Both the position numbers and the translations under genes were made by a program. DNA of 64,000 nucleotides, from the NCBI GenBank assembly GCA_964463135.1, contig CAYXBA010000011.1:72821-136820 (forward strand), in the 5' to 3' direction. The stretch comes from UBA6898 sp964463135 (GTDB taxonomy: Bacteria > Nitrospirota > Thermodesulfovibrionia > Thermodesulfovibrionales > UBA6898). The notes beneath the pieces are model-generated. The model was given only the letters and a program-made list of their open reading frames with translations. It was not told where the DNA came from and made no database searches. Positions 57,547 to 64,000 of this stretch are shown here, one piece after another (positions within the stretch are counted from its first letter, which is position 1; every line of letters starts with the position of its first letter).

Positions 57547-58020
57547 TTAGCCGGAGGATTCGACAGCGACGAGCTTTTTTTGGGCCGGGAGGTACAGGTC
57601 TGCGGCAAGGGGCTCTGACAGGTCGATCCGTTTTTCACACTGCCTGACCCATGACGTGATCTCCGAGATATTCATCGGCTTGCTCAGGAACCTGCAGCCC
57701 AAAGTCTCTGCCCGTTCCTTCAGCTCCGGATCGGCATTGCCTGTCATCAGTGCCTTGTTTTTGCCGGTGAGCTTGCATCCTTTCTGGTGCTGCAGTTCAA
57801 GCAGTTCAAGGCCGGTCATATCAGGCATGTTCTGGTCCGTTATGAGGATATCCGTGCACCGGTTATGCTGCGGGCATTCATCGGCATCTTCACGGTAAAA
57901 AACACAGGTCATCGGCGTAGAAGCGGTCAAGACCTCGTATCCCAACTTTTCCATTACCGTCCGGAAGATTTCCAGAATGGTCGGCTCGTCATCACATATT
58001 ATGACCCTTGGCTTTCTCAT
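57547..58020 (-). CDS. Stand-alone response regulator with a cysteine insert
   Basis: The 157-aa protein is one receiver domain. Acidic pocket residues are Asp10/Asp11 (VIICDDEP), the phosphoacceptor is Asp62 in ILITDQNMPD, and the conserved Lys is in FLSKPMN near 118. Between beta2 and beta3 it carries three cysteines (C39, C49, C55 in the CVFYREDADECPQHNRC region), unusual for a receiver and possibly metal-binding or redox-active. There is no output domain, so it acts by protein interaction. It is divergent from the small gene upstream; no kinase is adjacent. Confidence 0.88.
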   Translation of the reverse strand: MRKPRVIICDDEPTILEIFRTVMEKLGYEVLTASTPMTCVFYREDADECPQHNRCTDILITDQNMPDMTGLELLELQHQKGCKLTGKNKALMTGNADPELKERAETLGCRFLSKPMNISEITSWVRQCEKRIDLSEPLAADLYLPAQKKLVAVESSG

Positions 58021-58065
58021 GGTTCGATATGTATCAAATAGTCCCAGATGTGCACAACATTGTCC

Positions 58066-58167
58066 TTATTTTGAAAAGCCGTAATTACCTGATAGACGGT
58101 ACGCTGAAGGAGGGGCATCTCCCTCCCGATCGTCAACTATCTCCCTGGTTATATCCTTATGCTCTTT
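58066..58167 (-). pseudogene. Fragment of a duplicated small gene (paralogue of 58220-58441)
   Basis: On the minus strand a 33-codon stretch contains KDITREIVDDREGDA and ends in TAA. Its DNA closely matches the part of the neighbouring 73-aa gene encoding KDITREIVEDWVGSA, then diverges. No start codon or upstream part is present. It lies just downstream of that gene, separated by a short repeat, and is best read as a truncated tandem duplicate. Confidence 0.6.
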
Positions 58168-58173
58168 GTTTTA

Positions 58174-58219
58174 CCCCCATCACTCATTACTCATCACGGA
58201 CTTGCCACTCTTCACGACC
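58174..58219. repeat. Dispersed repeat, copy 1 (CCCATCACTCATTACTCATCACGG type)
   Basis: This is the first of three related stretches at 58174, 60058 and 61124 sharing CCCATyACnCATyACGGACTTt-CCnCTCtTnnCGnCCTC. Each lies directly after the end of a gene. Copy 1 touches the stop codon of the 73-aa gene (minus strand). Confidence 0.65.
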
Positions 58220-58441
58220 TCAGTTGTCCAGATGATCAGAATGAAGTATATCCACAACCATTTTGTCAGGCGGATACGTGCCGCAGTATAATGCAGTCAG
58301 TGCCCCGGTCATGAAGGCTATCTGCCGGTCAACAGAACCGGCACTTCCCACCCAATCTTCGACTATCTCTCTGGTTATATCTTTGTTCGCTGCTTGGATC
58401 TTGCTGGTAAGCGTGTTATATAAGTTATCGAGTATGGGCAT
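58220..58441 (-). CDS. Small hypothetical protein (DITREIV family)
   Basis: The 73-aa soluble protein (MPILDNLYNTLTSKIQ... KDITREIVEDWVGSAGSVDRQIAFMTGALTALYCGTYP) has no recognised domain. AGGAGG before the ATG and an extended -10 TGG-TATAAT (58477-58469) support expression. Its middle is repeated as a broken copy just downstream. It may belong to a family of small regulatory or envelope proteins; nothing allows assignment. Confidence 0.6.
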   Translation of the reverse strand: MPILDNLYNTLTSKIQAANKDITREIVEDWVGSAGSVDRQIAFMTGALTALYCGTYPPDKMVVDILHSDHLDN

Positions 58442-58468
58442 TTATCTATGCCTCCTTTATCTCTTTTT

Positions 58469-58477
58469 ATTATACCA
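58469..58477 (-). promoter_or_regulatory. Extended -10 promoter of the 73-aa gene
   Basis: Minus-strand TGG-TATAAT occupies 58477-58469. There is no good -35, as is typical for extended -10 promoters. The predicted start is near 58462, upstream of AGGAGG. Confidence 0.5.
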
Positions 58478-58555
58478 TGCGGAGGCGGTTGGAGCTTTTT
58501 CTGGCAGGTCTATCGGAGATTTTGGCAGGTGATGCTGTAGAATAAACCAGGTAAG

Positions 58556-60049
58556 ATGAACGATACACGATCCGGCAGCGAACTTCACCACGAGATCTTC
58601 GGTTCTATCCTCGACCGGACCGAGATGACGCCTTTTCTTCTTCTGCCTGCAACAGATCATGCCACAGCTCTTGTACAGGCCTCAAAGATCATGTCCAACC
58701 GCGGGTTCGACATCATCGGAGCCGCAGAACTCCAGGAGAGCGAGAAGGAACGGGCAGGGGTGTACATCGCTCGTGTGTACCGGTATTTTTTCGACTGGCT
58801 CTTCCCCTTTGTGAGAAGGCAGCTGGAAGGGCTCGCTCGACTGCAGTCTCCGAACGCCGCTCTGTATGGACAATGTCTGCATGCCCTGTCAGAGATCGAG
58901 GCGGTCCTGAGGGACACGGAGTTCAGGCGGATCGTGGGCCAGGACCCGCGCCATCTTTTTCTTATGGCCTCGTCGCGCAGATATCCGCACGTCTTTTACG
59001 GTTACGAGAACAGGGACCTTGAAGTTCCGGCCTTATGGCAGCAGATCGCCTGTTCCATGCTCAAGATGGGACATCTTATCAAGTCCGTCGAAGAGGACAG
59101 TCAGGATATCAATGATCATGCCCAGCTCGGCTTCTTTCTTGAGGCACAGGGCCAGAGTCTGGATGACCTGTACCATTACGACTGGGATAATCCGAAGCAT
59201 ATCCCGGACAATGAGCCTGCCCAGCGGGCCTTTGTGAAGGTCTCGACCTTCTTCCACAAGCTGAAGGAATCGCTGACCTTCGAGCAGAAGGAGGGCTGTC
59301 TCGTCTTCAACAGCGGTGACGGCGTATCCGTCCCTATCGTCGAGATCAAGGCAAGGCTCAAGAGCCCGGAGAGCATGTTCACCAAACTCGGCAAGGACCT
59401 CGAAGGTGAGGCCTATGATATCCGGGACATCCTGGCAATAACCTTTATCCTCAGGAGCATGTACGACACACTGAAACTCTTCCACGCGCTCCAGAAGAGG
59501 GGCGTAATCCTGCAGGAAAACACGGCCTCCTATTCGATCACCCAGACTCTTTTTGACAGCCCCGAGAGCATGAAGGAGGCGGTGAGGCGGCTGATGCAGA
59601 GTCTTCTGCAGTCCGGCGGTATCTGCGAAATGCCGTCCGAAGACGAGCTGCTTGCCAATGCCAGGACGTTCTACGAGGCCCTGAGTGCAGACGCTGCAGA
59701 GAACCAATACTCCTCGATCGGCCATCGGAAGTTCCAGTGCAAGCTTGCCTTTTCCGTGCCGATCCATTATTCTGCTGATACAAATGAGATCATGATACCC
59801 GGCACTCCGCTCTATGCCTTTCGCGGCCAGGTCAGCAAGAAGACCCAGCAGCATACCCTGGGAGTGGAGCTGCGCATATCGGACGAGCAGAGCTGGCGCG
59901 CCTCTGAACTGAAGGGAGACTCCCATCATGACGCATATAAATTTAGGCAGCTTATTGCGGTGATGAACAGGATCTTTTCCGGCAGGTTCCCGATCGTGAA
60001 GGAAAGCCTTGCCCGGCTCAGAAAGGACCAGGAAGCCCTTTTCCCCTAG
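58556..60049 (+). CDS. Conserved hypothetical with RelA/SpoT-like nucleotidyltransferase motifs
   Basis: The 497-aa protein has an unrecognised N-terminal approximately 240 residues and a C-terminal region resembling the RelA/SpoT synthetase fold. R267, K269, S270 and S273 occur in ARLKSPESMFTKLG; Asp291 in DIRDILAITFIL matches the metal-binding position. NQYSSIGHRKFQCKL parallels the YxSxH strand. VELRIS (E438) with a following ASELKGDSHHDAYK (E451, H457, H458, Y461, K462) parallels ExQIRT ... AExxxxHxxYK. The retained residues suggest the pocket is functional, but pyrophosphokinase activity is only inferred. It may be one of the TIGR-type conserved families of unknown function. It has no HD hydrolase or ACT domain and is not membrane-bound. 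Confidence 0.6.
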   Translation: MNDTRSGSELHHEIFGSILDRTEMTPFLLLPATDHATALVQASKIMSNRGFDIIGAAELQESEKERAGVYIARVYRYFFDWLFPFVRRQLEGLARLQSPNAALYGQCLHALSEIEAVLRDTEFRRIVGQDPRHLFLMASSRRYPHVFYGYENRDLEVPALWQQIACSMLKMGHLIKSVEEDSQDINDHAQLGFFLEAQGQSLDDLYHYDWDNPKHIPDNEPAQRAFVKVSTFFHKLKESLTFEQKEGCLVFNSGDGVSVPIVEIKARLKSPESMFTKLGKDLEGEAYDIRDILAITFILRSMYDTLKLFHALQKRGVILQENTASYSITQTLFDSPESMKEAVRRLMQSLLQSGGICEMPSEDELLANARTFYEALSADAAENQYSSIGHRKFQCKLAFSVPIHYSADTNEIMIPGTPLYAFRGQVSKKTQQHTLGVELRISDEQSWRASELKGDSHHDAYKFRQLIAVMNRIFSGRFPIVKESLARLRKDQEALFP

Positions 60050-60057
60050 ACAAAGGT

Positions 60058-60099
60058 CCCCATTACCCATTACGGACTTTTCCGCTCTTCTCGGCCTCA
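60058..60099. repeat. Dispersed repeat, copy 2
   Basis: CCCCATTACCCATTACGGAC followed by TTTTCCGCTCTTCTCGGCCTCA lies 8 bases past the stop of the 497-aa gene. It is aligned with copies 1 and 3. Confidence 0.65.
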
Positions 60100-60163
60100 C
60101 TATTTTCTTCGGCCTTCTTTAAAGACTCCTGCTGTGCAGCTGGTGAATTTGCTACTATAAACA

Positions 60164-61051
60164 ATGGAAGACTTCTTTATGGAGGATCTGTTCCCCCCTG
60201 TTCCGGAGAAGGCGGAGGAATATGCGCTCAGAGTAAAAAACGGCAGGGCGAAGATGGCAAAAAGCACGGTCGCGATCTGCGGCCTTGCCCGCTCCATCGG
60301 GCCTCTTGCCCCTGTCACGATCTCACGCATCCGGAAGCTGGCCTCATATTTTGCGGATCATTGCATCATTATCGTCGAAAATGATTCGGAAGATGATACG
60401 CTGACCTTTCTCCGCAATTGGGAGAAGGAGGACAAGAACGTTCTTGTCGTTTCCGAGATCCTGGGGGCTCCTCATTATCCCCAGATACGTTGTCTTACCA
60501 GAGCGGCCGCCCTGGCAGGATATAGAAACAAGTATCTTGAGCTTTTGCGTGAGCACCCGCTGCATCCAGATTTCACGATCATTATGGATACGGATCTGGA
60601 GGGGGGAATAAGTTTCGATGGGGTTGCGGACAGTTTCGGGCAGAGCGGATGGGATGTGATAGGATCGAATGGATTATCTGTCTGGCACGGTATCGAGAGA
60701 AGAACGGGTCTGCAGAGAAGCGGGCTGCTGCATTTCGATGCCTGGGCATTCCGTAATTACGGTCAGCCGGAAGCCCTCCCGTATCTTCAGGTAAACAGCC
60801 TGTTGTTCCGCCGGGGTGAACCGCTGGTTCCGGTCTCTTCTGCCTTCGGCGGGATGGCGGTTTATAGGACAGAGGCGTTGACCTCTGCCCGTTATACCGG
60901 AGAGGATTGTGAGCACGTGCCATTGCATCTTCAGATCAGGGAGAATGGCTTTGACAGGATATTTTTGAATCCGAGCCAGATAACGCTCTATAGCCCCCTG
61001 CATGAGGTGCTAAAGCTCAGGGGAAGGCATCCGGACCCCCGCATAATTTAG
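60164..61051 (+). CDS. GT-A-fold glycosyltransferase-like protein
   Basis: The 295-aa protein shows a nucleotide-sugar-transferase pattern: VAICGLARSIG near residue 36, IIVENDSEDDTLTFL (about 70), and DFTIIMDTDLEGGIS (about 140) with a DxD-type metal site. GGMAVYRTEALT (about 228) and CEHVPLHLQIRENGF near the end follow. The END-SxDxT and DTDLEGG motifs resemble the mannosyltransferase group related to cryptococcal capsule enzymes (GT69-like). The acceptor is unknown. A second in-frame ATG (60179) could be the start. No other glycan genes are adjacent. Confidence 0.65.
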   Translation: MEDFFMEDLFPPVPEKAEEYALRVKNGRAKMAKSTVAICGLARSIGPLAPVTISRIRKLASYFADHCIIIVENDSEDDTLTFLRNWEKEDKNVLVVSEILGAPHYPQIRCLTRAAALAGYRNKYLELLREHPLHPDFTIIMDTDLEGGISFDGVADSFGQSGWDVIGSNGLSVWHGIERRTGLQRSGLLHFDAWAFRNYGQPEALPYLQVNSLLFRRGEPLVPVSSAFGGMAVYRTEALTSARYTGEDCEHVPLHLQIRENGFDRIFLNPSQITLYSPLHEVLKLRGRHPDPRII

Positions 61052-61123
61052 TCAGGCGAAAAGTAAGCGTGGGGGAAAATTTATCGGTCTGTTTTAATTG
61101 AACAGGCTCTGTTCCTGTAGCCA

Positions 61124-61163
61124 CCCATCACGCATCACGAACTTTCCACTCATTACCGCCTCC
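61124..61163. repeat. Dispersed repeat, copy 3
   Basis: CCCATCACGCATCACGAACT followed by TTCCACTCATTACCGCCTCC is the most divergent of the three copies, located about 70 bases after the glycosyltransferase-like gene. The 61052-61230 stretch shows no gene beyond it. Confidence 0.55.
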
Positions 61164-61230
61164 AAAAAGTTCTTGTCATAACAATCATATCGTATTAGAA
61201 TGAAGCAATTTTGGGGGGAGGGGAAAATAT

Positions 61231-61407
61231 ATGAACGATGAAAGACCGGATAACCGGCAGTCCCGGACAGAGCCCTATCTATTCGTGAAGAAGTCGGGCA
61301 ATATCGTTATGCTGATCCCGGCAAAAAACTCATGGGACACGCTGGTCTAGAGCCTCGCGAAATTCTCCGATGATTTTATGGCGGAGAGAATACAGCCGAA
61401 GGAGTAG
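61231..61407 (+). pseudogene. VapB-type antitoxin remnant interrupted by TAG
   Basis: From ATG 61231 (after GGGGGGAGGGG) the frame reads MNDERPDNRQSRTEPYLFVK and KSGNIVMLIPAKNSWDTLV, meets TAG at 61348-61350, then continues SLAKFSDDFMAERIQPKE to TAG at 61405-61407. The W-D-x-L...FSDDFMxxRxQP ending is the C-terminal signature of VapB antitoxins. There is no AbrB/SpoVT N-terminal swapped-hairpin motif, and no VapC toxin follows. It is best seen as an inactivated toxin-antitoxin locus. A TAG-suppressing tRNA would be required for full-length product. Confidence 0.65.
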
Positions 61408-61429
61408 AAAAGATGGGTGATGGTCTCAA

Positions 61430-63958
61430 ATGTCAATGACAAGCCTGCCTCAAAGACCGCCGCAACATGTTACGGGAGATCGTGCTGTAAACGTTTTTAA
61501 ATTCAAGTTAAATCCTTCCTGGGTCACGAACCCATCAGTAAGCGATTATGGATGGGATGTCTTAGTGACCATTACAGAGAATGGACAAGTTACGGATGAT
61601 TTCTTTGTTCAGCTCAAAGGCCATGAAAGCCCAGGCTACAATGTGGATAAAAGCTATATTAGTGAACCAATATCTATTGAGACTGTAAACTTTCTTTTAA
61701 GAAAGCCAATGCCTGTAATGCTCTGTGTTTGCGATACGTCTAATGATGCACTGTTCTATGTCTGGATCAATGAGGATATAAAAAGAATTGTTGAGGAAAA
61801 TAAAGAGTGGTCGAAGCAGGGTAGTGTCACTTTTAAATTACGTGCTGAAAATATTATTGAGAATTCGCAGGAGGTCAGTGGCAAGTTATCAGATTACGTC
61901 ACGAGCTTTTATAGAAAGAGCGCCAATGAAAAAGAAATAGTTGAGGTTCTATTCCCATCCTTTGGAATCGGAGAAGATACTCTTAGAAAATCCTCTAAAG
62001 AAGAATCACTGCGAGTTATAAGACCAACTCTCGAAAAAGCTGGCCTAATTGATGACGCTGCGGAAGATATTAAAGCGCTTTCCCCGAAAGATCAAGAAAC
62101 ACTAAGAAAAGTTAAGGAAATATCTATTTTCCTACGCAAATATTTGCATAAGGATGCAAAAGAGGCATTAGATTCTCTATCGGATCAAATAAAGGGTGCA
62201 GCAGATTCAGTTAAAGCAAAATACCATAATAATTATGGAGTGTATTATAGCCATACTGATAACCTTGAAAAGGCACTTGAAGAATATTCAGCGGCAACGC
62301 GAGCCGCATCCAATAACTATAAAGCAATAACCAATAAGGCGCAGACTGAATATGCTTTGTCGAGAATAGGTAAATATGCCAAAATACATGACGAATGGCA
62401 TATACAACTTGATTTAGTCATAGCAAATCAGCCCGATTTCTATTCGGCATATCGAACAAAAGCCTATATCATTGCCGATAAGGAAAATGCCACTAAAGCA
62501 GAGGCTTACCTAACGGCAACTCAGGCATGGACTGCTGAGCCAATCGAAGCCAAAGTATGCCTTGCCGATTTATATGTCCGTGAAGGGAATATGCCTGATG
62601 CGCGACGAGTCCTTGGGGATGACCAAAATACTGATAATTTTGCTTATTGGAGTCTTAAGGGTTTCGTATTATTTTCGCTATCTACAGGTGTTTCAACTGA
62701 AGATAAAGACTACTATCTTACTGGGATAGGGCCATCATCAATAAACCGTGAATTATTGATGATGGCAGAAAAAGCTTATAAAAGAGCCTGCGATATTTTA
62801 GTCGAATTCGGACTGCCGGTTTTTTCAGATCACACTATTGTTAATTATTCAGCCGTATTACATTTACAATTCAAACATGAAGTTAGCCTTGATATTTGCA
62901 GACAATTTCTGGCGAAGCACCCAGATAATAGAGATGTAAAAGATTCAATTGCTACGTGTTACATGGGGCTGGGCAAACCAGACAAAGCAATTCCATTTGC
63001 GCGGGAAGCATTCAATCTAAAGTCAAATAGCACGACATTAAAAAATCTTTGTATTTGTCTCTACGAGGCAGGCGAGCATGAAGAATGCATAAAGATAATT
63101 GGAGACTATCTTGAGTCTGATTTGGCTGCAGGTGAGAAAGGGCTGCTGATGTCCCTCCTAACAATTTCATTAAACGAACTTGGAAGTGTGATGGATTCTA
63201 AGAAGGTATTAGAAGCAATGAAAGAAACAGAGACGTACGCTGGAGAGGCAGTAAGCACGGAAGCGATTATAGCAATAAAAAATGGGCTTGGCCGAGAACA
63301 TTCGTTAAATTTGCTTAAAAATGGCAGTGAAAAGTATCCGAGAAATATGATTCTCTTATCGAATTATGCAACTGCTTTGAATCCGAGTGTAAAGGAAGAA
63401 GCTCAAGAAATCATAAAATGTTTTGCTGCGTTAGCAGTATTACGAGAGCTTTTTCCTGATGAGTACAAATTATACTCAAGAGCATTATTGATGCTCGGTG
63501 AGGCTGACGCAGCATTAAATGTAATCTCTCAAGCGGTTGTAAAGTTCCCCAGCGACATGAATTTACAGTACGAGTTGGCAGTTTCATTGGCTGAAATTGG
63601 GGCTGAAGAAGATGCTTTTAATATAATTGAACGCAGTTTCTCGCAGTTTACATCGAGCTACTCTCACATACGGAACTTTGCAGTATTGGCTTATAGAACC
63701 GGGCGATTTGAGCAGGCTGTAAAATTGTTGCAAAAAGCGTTGGGAAAAACAACTGATCTTGAAGGCAGAGGTGAGCTTCACTGCCTTCTATTTGAGTTAA
63801 AAAGAAAGGCCGATTATGCAGCCAAGGATATTCTGCTGCATGTTCATGAATTCGGCAAAACGATCAAATCCGACGATGAACAACTTGAAGCGCGATATCT
63901 GTCTATGTTTATGGTTGCAACAATAAACATTATGCCTGATAGTGAGTATGAATGCTAA
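61430..63958 (+). CDS. DUF4365 (PD-(D/E)XK-like) protein with TPR array, AT-rich
   Basis: The 842-aa protein starts with a DUF4365 domain (about residues 10-165). It contains SDYGWDVLVTITENGQV and FFVQLKG, the D...QxK layout of a PD-(D/E)XK nuclease, plus PVMLCVCDTSNDALFYVWIN. The remaining approximately 650 residues are helical repeats with tetratricopeptide spacing (for example NNYGVYYSHTDNLEKALEEY and DSIATCYMGLGKPDKAIPFA). DUF4365 proteins are often found in defence islands. Here base composition is clearly more AT-rich than upstream genes, with heavy use of ATA, AAA and TTA codons, suggesting acquisition by transfer. A degraded antitoxin precedes it. No partner gene is visible before the window ends. 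Nuclease activity is inferred. Confidence 0.75.
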   Translation: MSMTSLPQRPPQHVTGDRAVNVFKFKLNPSWVTNPSVSDYGWDVLVTITENGQVTDDFFVQLKGHESPGYNVDKSYISEPISIETVNFLLRKPMPVMLCVCDTSNDALFYVWINEDIKRIVEENKEWSKQGSVTFKLRAENIIENSQEVSGKLSDYVTSFYRKSANEKEIVEVLFPSFGIGEDTLRKSSKEESLRVIRPTLEKAGLIDDAAEDIKALSPKDQETLRKVKEISIFLRKYLHKDAKEALDSLSDQIKGAADSVKAKYHNNYGVYYSHTDNLEKALEEYSAATRAASNNYKAITNKAQTEYALSRIGKYAKIHDEWHIQLDLVIANQPDFYSAYRTKAYIIADKENATKAEAYLTATQAWTAEPIEAKVCLADLYVREGNMPDARRVLGDDQNTDNFAYWSLKGFVLFSLSTGVSTEDKDYYLTGIGPSSINRELLMMAEKAYKRACDILVEFGLPVFSDHTIVNYSAVLHLQFKHEVSLDICRQFLAKHPDNRDVKDSIATCYMGLGKPDKAIPFAREAFNLKSNSTTLKNLCICLYEAGEHEECIKIIGDYLESDLAAGEKGLLMSLLTISLNELGSVMDSKKVLEAMKETETYAGEAVSTEAIIAIKNGLGREHSLNLLKNGSEKYPRNMILLSNYATALNPSVKEEAQEIIKCFAALAVLRELFPDEYKLYSRALLMLGEADAALNVISQAVVKFPSDMNLQYELAVSLAEIGAEEDAFNIIERSFSQFTSSYSHIRNFAVLAYRTGRFEQAVKLLQKALGKTTDLEGRGELHCLLFELKRKADYAAKDILLHVHEFGKTIKSDDEQLEARYLSMFMVATINIMPDSEYEC

Positions 63959-64000
63959 TCTTAGTTGAAATATAAAGTAGTGGCTCCTAAAATGATGTAG

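Noticed and set aside
1..64000. tRNA, rRNA or CRISPR arrays
   Set aside because: No conserved T-loop (GGTTCGAATCC-like) segments, rRNA-like blocks or regularly spaced direct repeats were seen in any gap.

Overview
The window is a chromosomal segment of a Gram-negative anaerobe or microaerophile. It has an outer-membrane lipid-transport (Mla) operon, lipoproteins, TatA, periplasmic c-type haem proteins, a tetrahydrofolate-linked heterodisulfide-reductase-like electron-bifurcation cluster and a selenoprotein. Gene content and order suggest Nitrospirota (Thermodesulfovibrionia-like) or a related deltaproteobacterial-type lineage. This is inference from content; there is no rRNA here to test it. 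I saw no tRNA, rRNA or CRISPR array. Most genes look vertically inherited and moderately GC-rich. The last 2.5 kb is clearly AT-richer.

Layout. 0-3.7 kb: a cut-off membrane protein, an AI-2E-type permease and a cyclic-nucleotide-binding protein (minus strand), then an isolated AAA/DUF4143 ATPase and a small lipoprotein. 3.8-8.9 kb: one continuous operon joining a partner-switching module (SpoIIE phosphatase, HATPase kinase, STAS protein) to MlaE, MlaF, MlaD and an auxiliary lipoprotein. 9.1-12.5 kb: a beta-hydroxyacid dehydrogenase, a long GT2 glycosyltransferase and a nitrilase-family amidohydrolase. 12.6-21.4 kb: C1/folate energy block folE, folD, hdrC, hdrB, double-length hdrA, a selenocysteine-encoding mvhD, metV and metF. 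This looks like a MetFV-HdrABC-MvhD bifurcating methylene-THF reductase. It is followed by an aminotransferase homologue that has lost its PLP lysine.

22.6-34 kb: a haem-binding HD-GYP receptor, der, a BrkB-type membrane protein, and the heat-shock operon hrcA-grpE-dnaK-dnaJ-rsmE with a perfect CIRCE operator and sigma70 promoter, then an ornithine-decarboxylase-like enzyme. 34-39 kb: a hybrid histidine kinase translationally coupled to a periplasmic binding protein, with a HEAT-like hypothetical and tlyA. 39-48.4 kb: housekeeping genes dxs, ispA, guaA, guaB, a triheme cytochrome c7, ilvE and argS. 48.5-57.2 kb: an uncharacterised 106-aa protein, RNase E/G, tatA, a flavin/nitroreductase cluster, a DUF2157-DUF4401-GDYXXLXY membrane operon and a LysE-type exporter.

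57.2-64 kb is an accessory-looking stretch. It holds very small genes, a response regulator with a cysteine insert, a duplicated gene fragment, three copies of a short repeat, a protein with RelA/SpoT-like motifs, a GT-A-like protein, a stop-interrupted VapB antitoxin remnant and an AT-rich DUF4365-TPR gene. The strongest leads are the recoded mvhD, the partner-switch/Mla operon, the RelA/SpoT-like protein, the lysine-less aminotransferase and the terminal DUF4365-TPR gene.
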